Below, one piece after another: positions 42,119 through 50,391 of a stretch of DNA of 64,000 nt. Each line of letters starts with the position of its first letter. The first letter of the stretch is position 1. The translations under genes and the position numbers were made by a program. Origin of the DNA: DATJLY01 sp035518375 (GTDB lineage Bacteria > Pseudomonadota > Alphaproteobacteria > ATCC43930 > CGMCC-115725); NCBI GenBank assembly GCA_035518375.1, contig DATIXQ010000107.1, forward strand, positions 1 to 64,000. The letters run 5' to 3'. Under the pieces are notes generated by a model that was not told the origin of the DNA, searched no databases, and worked only from the letters and a program-made list of their open reading frames with translations.

Positions 42119-43228
42119 ATGCCAGTCAAAGAGCCGCCGTTCCGCGCCGAACATGTCGGGAGCCTGTTGCGCCCCGCGGTCCTGAAAGAGGCGCGCCAGC
42201 GCCGCGCCGAGGGCAAGATCGATGCCGCGGCGCTCGCCGCCGTCGAGGACAAAGAGATCGCTCGCATTATCACGAAGCAGGAGGAGATCGGCCTCAAGGC
42301 GGTGACCGACGGCGAGTTCCGGCGCACTTCGTGGCATTGGGACTTCCTCGGCGGTCTCGAAGGCGTGCGCTCCGAGTTGGCGCAAACGGGCGTCGGTTTT
42401 CAAGGCGCTACGACCCCGCCGACCCTTCTCAGGACCGTCGGCAAGCTCGGCTTCGGTAAGCATCCGATGCTTGAACATTTCGCGTACGTGAAGGGCCATA
42501 CGCGCGTAACACCGAAAATGTGCATCCCCTCGCCCACGCACCTCGCCGGCGTCACGCGTGACTGGCGCACGGTGGTGGAGCGCGCCGCCTATGATGGGCT
42601 TGAGCCGCTCTTCGCCGATCTCGCGGCGGCTTACCGCGCGGCGCTCCGTGCTTTCGCAGATGCGGGCTGCACCTATCTCCAGATCGACGACTGCAATTTT
42701 GCCTTCCTGTGCGACCCGAAGATGCAGGAGACGCTGCGGTCGCGGGGTGACGACCCGCAGGCGATGCTGCGGGCATTCGCACGGCTCTGCGCCGATTCCC
42801 TGCGCGACCGGCCCAAGGGCATGACCGTGATGATGCACAGCTGCCGCGGCAATTTCCGCTCGACCTGGCTCACCGAGGGAAGCTGGGAGGCGGTCGCCGA
42901 CACGTTCTTCAACACGGTGCCTGTGGACGGCTTTTTCCTCGAATATGAGAGCGCGCGCGCCGGCGGGCTCGAGCCGCTGCGTTTCCTGCCCAAGGACCGC
43001 GTGATCGTGCTCGGCCTCATCAGCAGCAAGCTCGCGCCGCTTGAGCCCAAGGACGCGATCAAGCGCCGCATCGAGGAAGCGACGCACTACGTCGATGGCG
43101 ACCGTCTGCGGCTCTCGCCGCAATGCGGGTTCGCTTCGACGCAGGAGGGAAACCAGCTCACCGAGGACGAGCAATGGCGTAAGCTCGCTCACGTCGTCGA
43201 AATCGCGCGCGAGGTCTGGGGCGGCTGA
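42119..43228 (+). CDS. Cobalamin-independent methionine synthase-like (MetE C-terminal family)
   Basis: A 369-residue stand-alone version of the zinc-binding MetE catalytic domain (YxjG/MetE-C type). It begins with FRAEHVGSLLRPAVLKEARQ and VTDGEFRRTSWH. Likely zinc ligands are His240 and Cys242 (MHSCRGNF), Glu275 (FFLEYESA) and Cys336 (SPQCGFAS), all kept, so it should move a methyl group to or from a thiol. It lacks the folate-binding N-terminal half of full MetE. Set among catabolic genes, it may serve demethylation of a substrate rather than methionine supply. Confidence 0.85.
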   Translation: MPVKEPPFRAEHVGSLLRPAVLKEARQRRAEGKIDAAALAAVEDKEIARIITKQEEIGLKAVTDGEFRRTSWHWDFLGGLEGVRSELAQTGVGFQGATTPPTLLRTVGKLGFGKHPMLEHFAYVKGHTRVTPKMCIPSPTHLAGVTRDWRTVVERAAYDGLEPLFADLAAAYRAALRAFADAGCTYLQIDDCNFAFLCDPKMQETLRSRGDDPQAMLRAFARLCADSLRDRPKGMTVMMHSCRGNFRSTWLTEGSWEAVADTFFNTVPVDGFFLEYESARAGGLEPLRFLPKDRVIVLGLISSKLAPLEPKDAIKRRIEEATHYVDGDRLRLSPQCGFASTQEGNQLTEDEQWRKLAHVVEIAREVWGG

Positions 43229-43239
43229 GCGCCGCGCCG

Positions 43240-44976
43240 CTACGAAATGACCGGCAACAGCAGGTAGGGTTCACTGCCGGGCCCGAAATGGAGCGTCGTG
43301 CGGCCGCCGAAGGTGGCGGGCGGGCGGTCCTGCGGATGGTTGTGGCGGAACGGGCCCACCGTCGCGTGCGGCGTGAAGTTGATGCCGCCGATTTGGGTCG
43401 GCGGATCGTTAGGCTCGCAATCGCGGCCCTGCACCGACAAGCCCAGACGATATCCCTTCGGCACGACAATGCAGGTGGGCCACAACTCGACGTCGAGCTC
43501 GACCGGCGTGCCGGGCGTCAACGGTTGCTTTTCGTCATGCGTGTGGTGCGGCTTCTCGGGCCGACTCAGGGCGGGATCGAGCTTACGGTGCGAAGCGCGA
43601 AGCCATCCATAGGCCAGCGCCGCGTGCGGATCGCTCGCGCCCTGGAACACCACCTCGTTGCCGTCCGGCGCATAGAGCCGCAGCATGAGGAAAAGATCGG
43701 AGTCGTTCGTGCTCGACGAGGCGAAAAGCTTCGCTGCGAGCGGGCCCGTGATCTCGGTGTCGGCAGCGAACGGCTCGGTCACGAACAGGAGCCCGTTCCC
43801 CATCGCCTCGAATTCGAGCCGCGCCGCAGCGCGCGGCGCCTCGCGCGTGAGAAGGCGCTGGCCCGGATCGAGCCAGAATTTGGTCCAGCGCGTCCGCGCG
43901 AGCGGCCATTCCTTCTCCTTCCGCTCGACGAAGCGGTCGAGATGACGGATCTGTAGACGTACCGGCGGCTCATTTGCCCAGCTCCCCTCGCCCTTGAGGA
44001 AATGCGCGAAGAAGCGCTTCTGCATGCTGACGCCGTAATCCGTGTAGAAGTGCGCCCAATGCGTATCGCCATGCACCTCGAGCCATTTCTCTTTCGAGGC
44101 CGCGCGCGTATAGCCATCGAGATTGCCGCGTAGATGGAGCCCGTGGCCGCCCCAGTTGCCGCACGAGAGAACCGGCACCGTGACCTTCGAGAGATCGGGC
44201 GTGCGCTCGCGGTGGACTTGATCGTCGAGCGGGTGGTCGATGATCCACTGCGCCATGTCGACGCGGTTCTTCTTGAGCTCGTCCTCGCTGAGCGTCTCCG
44301 GTCCCGCGACGAGCCCGCCGCCATCCCACGGGCAACGTGAGCCGCGCTCGCCCACGCCGTGCTGGACGTTGAGTATCTGTCGCGGGAAGACGCTCAGCAT
44401 GAAGTCGCTGACCATGCCGCCGTGATGCGTGATATCGCGGTAGCAATCCTGCGCGCCTTCCCACACGCAGATCGCCGAAAGATGCGGCGGCTGCAGCGCC
44501 GCCACATACCACTGCGTGCGCGCGTAATAGGAGATCCCGTTCAAGCCAACCTTGCCGCTGCACCACGGCTGGCGCGCGATATATTCGATGCAGTTGTAGT
44601 AGTCGCGAATCTCCCGCGGCGACCACGGATTGAGGACGCCCGGAGACCGGCCCGAGCCGCGGCAATCGACGCGCACGATGGCATAGCCCTCGGGGACCCA
44701 TTTCTCAGGGTCAACCACTTCCCAGTTCTGGTACTTGTTGCTCGAGCCCGCGACGGTATCGGGATGCTCCTTAGCCATGCGCTCCCAGGCGTAGGCGTGC
44801 TTTTCCTGGAAGGCGAGCCCCTTGCCGTAGGCGCCATGGTTCATAATGACCGGATAGCGCCCCTCCGCGGTCGGCCGGAACACGTCGCAGCGCAGCACGA
44901 CGCCGTCATCCATCGGGATCGGCATGTCGAAGGTGATGCGCATGCCGTCGCGAATCTCGGTCCGTTCCTCGATCAT
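43240..44976 (-). CDS. CocE/NonD family hydrolase, second type
   Basis: A 578-residue relative of the CocE enzyme at 38185 but of a distinct subfamily. It starts IRDGMRITFDMPIPMDDGVV, has VDCRGSGRSPGVLNPWSPRE near 103, nucleophile Ser149 in GLNGISYYARTQWY, and a C-terminal domain with AAKLFASSSTNDSDLFLMLR near 400. The substrate is unknown. It converges on the MetE-like gene with 11 bases between stops and diverges from the SDR gene. Confidence 0.83.
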   Translation of the reverse strand: MIEERTEIRDGMRITFDMPIPMDDGVVLRCDVFRPTAEGRYPVIMNHGAYGKGLAFQEKHAYAWERMAKEHPDTVAGSSNKYQNWEVVDPEKWVPEGYAIVRVDCRGSGRSPGVLNPWSPREIRDYYNCIEYIARQPWCSGKVGLNGISYYARTQWYVAALQPPHLSAICVWEGAQDCYRDITHHGGMVSDFMLSVFPRQILNVQHGVGERGSRCPWDGGGLVAGPETLSEDELKKNRVDMAQWIIDHPLDDQVHRERTPDLSKVTVPVLSCGNWGGHGLHLRGNLDGYTRAASKEKWLEVHGDTHWAHFYTDYGVSMQKRFFAHFLKGEGSWANEPPVRLQIRHLDRFVERKEKEWPLARTRWTKFWLDPGQRLLTREAPRAAARLEFEAMGNGLLFVTEPFAADTEITGPLAAKLFASSSTNDSDLFLMLRLYAPDGNEVVFQGASDPHAALAYGWLRASHRKLDPALSRPEKPHHTHDEKQPLTPGTPVELDVELWPTCIVVPKGYRLGLSVQGRDCEPNDPPTQIGGINFTPHATVGPFRHNHPQDRPPATFGGRTTLHFGPGSEPYLLLPVIS

Positions 44977-45038
44977 GCTGTCCTCCGCCTTTGCCGGGAT
45001 TCTATCGCGCCCGTCGCCCTTGGGCTATCTATGGCGCG

Positions 45039-45779
45039 ATGAGCGGGGTCTGCATCGTCACCGGCGGCGGGCGCGGCATCGGCGCGGCCATCGCGCGGCT
45101 CGCCGGCCGGCGCGGCTATGCCGTGTGCGTCAACTATCTGAGCAACGCGGCCGCCGCGCACGAGGTTGCGGCCGCAATCGAGCAGGGCGGCGCGCGTGCC
45201 ATTGCCGTCCAGGCTGATGTAAGCCGAGAAGACGAGGTGGCGGCGCTGTTTAAGGCGACAGACGACGCGCTCGGGCCCGTCACCGCGCTCGTCAACAATG
45301 CCGGCACGGCCGGAACGCGCGCCGCTCTTGCCGATCTCGAGAGCGAGACATTGCGCCGCGTGATCGACGTGAATCTTATCGGCGCGTTCTTATGCACGCG
45401 CGCCGCCGTCCTGCGGATGGCGCAATCGCGTGGCGGCGCCGGGGGCGCGATCGTATCGCTCTCGTCGGTCGTGACGCGCACCGGCGGCCACCTTCTCTCC
45501 CCCTATGCCGCGACAAAGGCCGCGATCGAGGCGATGACGCACTCACTCGCGCGCGAGCTCGCGGCCGACGGCATCCGCGTCAACGCGGTGAGTCCGGGCT
45601 TCATCGCAACCGACCAGCTCGACATGGGGAATGCCGCGTGGAAGGCTGCGACCGAGGCGCGCATTCCCGCACGGCGCATTGGCACCCCGGAGGAGGTCGC
45701 CGAGGCCGCGCTTTGGCTCCTTTCAGACGCCGCGTCCTACGTGACAGGCGCGGTCCTTCCGGTCACAGGCGGATACTGA
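45039..45779 (+). CDS. Short-chain dehydrogenase/reductase
   Basis: A 246-residue classical SDR. The cofactor motif is VTGGGRGIGAAIA near 7-19, with VNNAG near 86, catalytic Ser in VSLSSVV near 141, and Tyr and Lys in SPYAATKAAIEAM near 155. An Asn-rich loop after beta2 (VNYLSNAAAAHEV) suggests NADP preference, as in FabG-like members. It probably oxidises or reduces a keto/hydroxy group in the surrounding catabolic set. It starts 62 bases from the divergent CocE-like gene. Confidence 0.88.
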   Translation: MSGVCIVTGGGRGIGAAIARLAGRRGYAVCVNYLSNAAAAHEVAAAIEQGGARAIAVQADVSREDEVAALFKATDDALGPVTALVNNAGTAGTRAALADLESETLRRVIDVNLIGAFLCTRAAVLRMAQSRGGAGGAIVSLSSVVTRTGGHLLSPYAATKAAIEAMTHSLARELAADGIRVNAVSPGFIATDQLDMGNAAWKAATEARIPARRIGTPEEVAEAALWLLSDAASYVTGAVLPVTGGY

Positions 45780-45782
45780 TCC

Positions 45783-47558
45783 TCACGACGCGCCGGCGAC
45801 ACGATAGAGTCGAAAGCGCGCGCTCTCGGCGACGAGTGGCAGCTCGAGAGTAATCCGTGCCGGCACCAGAATCTCGTCGAAGCGGTATTGCGCCGCGAGC
45901 TTTGCCCAATCCTGCGGCGTGCGTCTCTGCCAAAGCGCCGCGACGCAGGGCGAGGAGTACTCGTTGCACGAAGGGTCGGGACTCAAGAGATTGATGCCGT
46001 AAAGATCGTGCAGGACCGGCATCATCACCGCGCCCTCTTCGCCCATGTAGGGAATGGCGCTGATGATATTGGGATCGATGACGAGCGGGCGACGGGTCCA
46101 GGCCTGCGCGCCGACATTGTGCATCGGGTCCTTGTAGAAAAGCAGATCGCCCTGGCCGCGATGTGCCGCCGCGAGCGCCGCGTCGTTGGCGTAATTGACG
46201 AAGCGCTCATCGCTCGACCGCCACAGCTCAACCGCATCGGCCGCCACCACCGCGAGGCCAGCCGCGAGACCAAGTGCAACGACCGGAGTTACGAGCCTTT
46301 CCCCCGGAAGCCTGTCGAGCGAAGCCACGATGCGCCTCGAAACGAGGATAGCGAGGAGCGCCAGGGCCGCAGCGTCAAGGGCGAGCGTCGCAATCGTTCC
46401 GCGCACGAGGAGCCCGCCGCCGACGAAGACCGCGTCGAGAGCCAACAACGCGACGAAGCCTGCGCCAAGCCACGGAGCGTGCCGGCGGGTCCCGAGCGCA
46501 CCCAACGCCCCAAGAACAAGTGGGGCGAACATCAGGGCATTAACGTTGAGAAAGCGGTTCGGCATGGCCGAGAACAGCGCCAGCGGGATCAAGTTCTGCG
46601 GCCACCAATAAACGCTCGTCGCCATCGTACCGAAGAAGGCGTTGAGAGCGAGAAGGACGAGTGCCCGCTGCTGTCCGGGCTCGAGCCGCTGTCTTTCGGC
46701 CCATCCATAAGCGGCTGCGGTGACTGCTGACACGGCAATCGAGACAAGTGTCAGCGAAGGCCCGAACCGCGCACGATGATCGTCGTGCAGATGCGAAAAT
46801 GCGAACACGAAGTTGCGGCTCGAATTGTCGAAAATGGGGATGTCGCGATAGTAGATGAGGATGTAGCCGCCGAGGTCGATTGCCGAGAGCACGAGGCCGA
46901 ACGCGAGCCAGATCGTGAAGCGCCACGGGACGCGGCGCGTTTGCCAGACCTCGAGCACGAGCAGCGCGAAGACAACGCCTACGCCCCACACGCCAACGAT
47001 CGGGTGGGTCGCGGGCAGGAGGCCTGCGGTGAAGCCCGCAGCGCGCTCCCAGCCAACCGCAAGGTAGGCCGCGACGAGGCCGATGAGAATGAGCGTCAGC
47101 GGGCCGTAGCCGTAATCGATCGGCGGGAAATTGATCGCGTAGTCGAGACCGCGCAAGCCCGCGAGGCTCGCCATCACCAGGAACGGCGCGCCCATGCCCA
47201 GCATCGCCGAGCGCGACAGGCCGAACGCGAACAATCCCCACGCCTCGAACATCAGCGCGGTCGTGACGCCGCTGGCGACACGGCAGACCAGCACTTCGTT
47301 GCCGCCGAGCCACAGCAGCAACGCTGCGATGTGGTTCTGCAAGACCGGGATCTTGATGAGATAATGATACTCGATGTCCTGCACGTTGTACTGGACAGTG
47401 CGCGCGAGCACTTGCGCCGACTCGACGATGGATTGCCACCCGGCACCAAGGAAACCGTAGAGCGCGCCGCCAAGCGCTGTCGTCCATGCGACGAGGCGCG
47501 CGGCGCTCTGGTCGACAGGCTGTGCCGCCTCACGCGGCTGAGCAATCGACAGGCGCAT
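45783..47558 (-). CDS. Multi-pass membrane protein of the envelope-glycan locus
   Basis: A 591-residue protein with about a dozen hydrophobic segments and a soluble C-terminal part (about 440-591) holding RFVNYANDAALAAAHRGQGD and PLVIDPNIISAIPYMGEEG. This layout, a membrane half followed by a periplasmic half, is common in GT-C glycosyltransferases and polymer-handling proteins, but I recognise no family signature. It follows the next membrane gene by two bases and is likely co-translated. Start MRLSIAQPREAA at 47558. Confidence 0.65.
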   Translation of the reverse strand: MRLSIAQPREAAQPVDQSAARLVAWTTALGGALYGFLGAGWQSIVESAQVLARTVQYNVQDIEYHYLIKIPVLQNHIAALLLWLGGNEVLVCRVASGVTTALMFEAWGLFAFGLSRSAMLGMGAPFLVMASLAGLRGLDYAINFPPIDYGYGPLTLILIGLVAAYLAVGWERAAGFTAGLLPATHPIVGVWGVGVVFALLVLEVWQTRRVPWRFTIWLAFGLVLSAIDLGGYILIYYRDIPIFDNSSRNFVFAFSHLHDDHRARFGPSLTLVSIAVSAVTAAAYGWAERQRLEPGQQRALVLLALNAFFGTMATSVYWWPQNLIPLALFSAMPNRFLNVNALMFAPLVLGALGALGTRRHAPWLGAGFVALLALDAVFVGGGLLVRGTIATLALDAAALALLAILVSRRIVASLDRLPGERLVTPVVALGLAAGLAVVAADAVELWRSSDERFVNYANDAALAAAHRGQGDLLFYKDPMHNVGAQAWTRRPLVIDPNIISAIPYMGEEGAVMMPVLHDLYGINLLSPDPSCNEYSSPCVAALWQRRTPQDWAKLAAQYRFDEILVPARITLELPLVAESARFRLYRVAGAS

Positions 47559-47560
47559 CC

Positions 47561-49207
47561 TTACGACCGCCGCGGCAGCCAAGAGGCGGCATAGCGGACA
47601 CAGACCGGATGCCAGCGCACGAGGTCCAGACCGAGCCGGCGCGCCGCGGCGGCGCAATCATCGTCGCCAGGCGCACGCTCTGCCACTCGAATGTCCACGG
47701 ATGCCCAATCGGGCAACCCAACGACGCGGAGCGCATAACGAAATATCTCCGTGTCCGCGGTGCACACACTACTGAAGCATGAGAGCTCCAGCGGCCACGT
47801 GAGTGCCCCTTGCCACGGCTGATCGAAGTTCGCCTCGGGCGAACCGGCATGATGGAAGTCCGTGAGGACGATCAGCGCTTCGTTCGAAGCGCGCGGCACA
47901 TTTGCCACGAGCGCCGAAACGTCCCTCCATTCCGCCCGTGCCAATGCTGCCGTCGTACGTACGCTCGCAAATCCGAGCACGGCCGCAAACAGGACCGCCG
48001 CGAACGCAGATCGGTGGGCAACCGACAACCTGGTCGAAAGGCGCGCGGCAATCCGGGCGATCGCCCATACTGCCGCCGCGGCGGCGATGGCGATGCAGGC
48101 ATGGGTGGTCCGATACGCGACATAGCCGACTGCGGGATTGGCTTCGGGCGCCGCGACGACCGCCGGCGCGGCGGCGAGCGCGGCGAAGCCCACGATGAGA
48201 GCGCCGCGCAGCGCGAGGTGCGAAGCCGCGGCTGCACCCTGCCACGAGATCGCAACGCCGGCCACGATGACAAGCCCGATCGCAAGAGCCGCTGGAAGCG
48301 AAGGCGGAAGCCACGCCGACAGCGCTATCTCGAGCGCCCATAGGCATCGCGCGACAAGCGGCCCTGGCGAAAGCGCGAGGTCGGAAAGATAGTGCCCCGC
48401 CGCCGCAAGCTGATGGAGCTGAAATGCCACATCGGGATCGGTGAGCGAGAAATATGGCTGATACAAATATTTGAGCGTCACGAAGTAGAGCGCCGCAGCA
48501 ACGCCCGCGATCGTGAGGTCGCGCAGCGCCGCGTCGCGTGCGAAACGATAATGACGTGGCGTCGCCGCGAGAAGGCGCACGACCGGCACGATAGTGAAGC
48601 ACATGGCGGCCGGCGCGTAGACGTAGCAGCCTGCAAGGACGATCACGCTCGCCTTGGCGCAGTCCGTAAGGAATGCGGATTGCATCAGCCGCGGACGAAG
48701 CTCAGCTGCCGCGCCCCGCAGCAAGAGCGCGCCATCGCTTCGGCCGGCGAATTCCCAGGCATAAAGCGCGACGAGCGCCCCCATCACCGTTTGCGGGACC
48801 GCAGTGATCCAGAACAGGGCGCGAAACATCGTCGGACTCAGGAATACCGCTGCGCCCACCGCCATGGCGAGAGGCGGGTCGATAATCCCCCCGCGGCGGA
48901 GCTGACGTGAAAGCCAATAAGCGCCCAGCGCCATCATCACGACCGTGCCGGCACGGCCAATATCGAGGTCGACAAAGGAGCGAACCCAAATCAGATAGGT
49001 GCTCATTAGATCGGCGGCGAGCCATCGCCCAACTGCGACATCCTGCACATGGTCGGGCATCCAATCAGGCCATGGCCGCCGGTCGATCCAAAGCATCTGG
49101 TAATCCGCAAAAAAACCATAGCGGCCGATGAGCGCGGGCCAGGAAACGAGCGCGAAGAGCAGAAGAAGGCTTGCCGGTTCCCTCCAGCGCGAAAAGCGAG
49201 CGATCAT
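47561..49207 (-). CDS. Multi-pass membrane protein, possibly GT-C type
   Basis: A 548-residue protein. After a first membrane span comes a loop with GFFADYQMLWIDRRPWPDWM, acidic residues in the place where GT-C glycosyltransferases bind the metal and donor. About ten further spans follow, then a short soluble tail (about 440-548) with RAEWRDVSALVANVPRASNE. The N-terminal layout hints at a lipid-linked sugar transferase, but this is inference. It overlaps the small membrane protein upstream by four bases and forms a pair with the membrane protein at 45783. Confidence 0.6.
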   Translation of the reverse strand: MIARFSRWREPASLLLLFALVSWPALIGRYGFFADYQMLWIDRRPWPDWMPDHVQDVAVGRWLAADLMSTYLIWVRSFVDLDIGRAGTVVMMALGAYWLSRQLRRGGIIDPPLAMAVGAAVFLSPTMFRALFWITAVPQTVMGALVALYAWEFAGRSDGALLLRGAAAELRPRLMQSAFLTDCAKASVIVLAGCYVYAPAAMCFTIVPVVRLLAATPRHYRFARDAALRDLTIAGVAAALYFVTLKYLYQPYFSLTDPDVAFQLHQLAAAGHYLSDLALSPGPLVARCLWALEIALSAWLPPSLPAALAIGLVIVAGVAISWQGAAAASHLALRGALIVGFAALAAAPAVVAAPEANPAVGYVAYRTTHACIAIAAAAAVWAIARIAARLSTRLSVAHRSAFAAVLFAAVLGFASVRTTAALARAEWRDVSALVANVPRASNEALIVLTDFHHAGSPEANFDQPWQGALTWPLELSCFSSVCTADTEIFRYALRVVGLPDWASVDIRVAERAPGDDDCAAAARRLGLDLVRWHPVCVRYAASWLPRRS

Positions 49208-49683
49208 CGCCCGCCCGATGGCGCCGCGGTCGTTGGAGCCGCTTTCTCGACCTCCGCCAGATAGGGTCTGATCTGAACCGCGATGCGCTCAATCGCGCTA
49301 CGAAGCTGTTCTTTCGTTTCCGGACGCATCGCCTCGAGCTCATCGGCGATGTGGAAGAGTGCGCTCCGAAGCGCAAGCGGATCGGGAGCCAACAGAGACC
49401 GCATCGTCCAAGACAGCATTCCCTCGACCGCGAACACGACGATTACAGTTACTATGGCCACCCGCAGTGCAAAGACGGCACTGCGAGCGCCGGGGCCCCG
49501 CGCATCGCGTGGTAGGAGCCCGGCGGTGCGTGCGTCTGCATGGGCACGTGCCGCGCGCGCATAGGTCTCCACGAGATCGGGGCCGCGAAACGCCAGACCC
49601 AGCCCGGGCATGCCGACGACATATTCGCTGCCATCATGAACCACGGTCGCGCGCGGGAATTCGGATTTCCGGTCGAGAGCCAT
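49204..49683 (-). CDS. Small single-span protein with HicB-like N-terminal segment
   Basis: A 159-residue protein. Residues about 10-55 read ATVVHDGSEYVVGMPGLGLA and then FRGPDLVETYARAARAHADA: strand, strand, gapped helix, as in HicB-like folds. One membrane span follows (VAIVTVIVVFAVEGMLSWT near 75-93), then a helical tail with RPETKEQLRSAIERIAVQIR. The same layout occurs in the protein at 49793, so the two are divergent paralogues. No hicA toxin gene is nearby. Function unknown. It overlaps the membrane gene that follows. Confidence 0.65.
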   Translation of the reverse strand: MALDRKSEFPRATVVHDGSEYVVGMPGLGLAFRGPDLVETYARAARAHADARTAGLLPRDARGPGARSAVFALRVAIVTVIVVFAVEGMLSWTMRSLLAPDPLALRSALFHIADELEAMRPETKEQLRSAIERIAVQIRPYLAEVEKAAPTTAAPSGGR

Positions 49684-49792
49684 GGATCGGTCCTGTGATC
49701 GACGAAGCGGGTGAGGCTATGCAATACCTAAAGTCTTGTCATCCTGGAATCGTCACCCTGTCGTCCGACGGACGCGCACGGCGATCATCGAG

Positions 49793-50371
49793 CTATGGCG
49801 ATTTCACCCCCGCCGGGTTCGGCATCTGCGTCGTGGAGTTGGAGTCTTTGAGACGGCTCAGCTCGTCGGCAAAGGGCTTCGCGCGATCCACCAGAACGTG
49901 CAGGCTTGCCAATAGCCGCGCCTTCTTTTCTGGATCGATGTCGTTCTTTGGATCGGCCGCAGCCTCGATGTCGTGCTCGATGCGCGTCCAGAATTGGCGC
50001 CCGTGCGGGATCTGTTGCGACAGCTGGCGCACGGCCTCGCTCACCTTGCCGAGGCCCCAGCCGATCGGGACAGCGACCGCGAGGACGAGCGCCACAAGCG
50101 CGGCAAGGAGCGTGACCACCGAAGCGGAGGAACGTCCGGGCGCGGCGCCGCCGAGTCGCCGGTCATAAGGCGGAGGCAGTCGCTCGAGCACGTCGCTCGC
50201 GTGAGCGTCCTCGATGACGCGCTCCTTCCGGCGCATCAATTCCTCGTAGGCCGCCGGGATCGACTCTCCCCACGCGAAGAGGCAGAGCTCGTCGATCCTG
50301 AGGCAATAGCGGCCGCCTTTCTCGACAATCACGACCTTGTAGTTCGTGTCGGGCATGATCTTGTCCGCCAT
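49793..50371 (-). CDS. Single-span protein with HicB-like N-terminal segment, paralogue
   Basis: A 192-residue protein. The N-terminus NYKVVIVEKGGRYCLRIDEL then CLFAWGESIPAAYEELMRRK has the look of a HicB fold (strand-strand-helix with a short loop). A membrane span (VVTLLAALVALVLAVAVPIG near 82-103) and a long charged helical tail follow. The ATG at 50371 is chosen because GAGGAAATC precedes it; a GTG eight codons upstream is possible. The spacer 49684-49792 to the paralogue holds nothing recognisable. It likely acts at the inner membrane next to the YfhO-like proteins. Confidence 0.68.
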   Translation of the reverse strand: MADKIMPDTNYKVVIVEKGGRYCLRIDELCLFAWGESIPAAYEELMRRKERVIEDAHASDVLERLPPPYDRRLGGAAPGRSSASVVTLLAALVALVLAVAVPIGWGLGKVSEAVRQLSQQIPHGRQFWTRIEHDIEAAADPKNDIDPEKKARLLASLHVLVDRAKPFADELSRLKDSNSTTQMPNPAGVKSP

Positions 50372-50391
50372 GATTTCCTCTTCCCGATGGC

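Noticed and set aside
49204..50371. A HicA-HicB toxin-antitoxin pair
   Set aside because: Both proteins carry a membrane span and long tail, and no small HicA-like double-stranded RNA-binding protein is encoded beside them.
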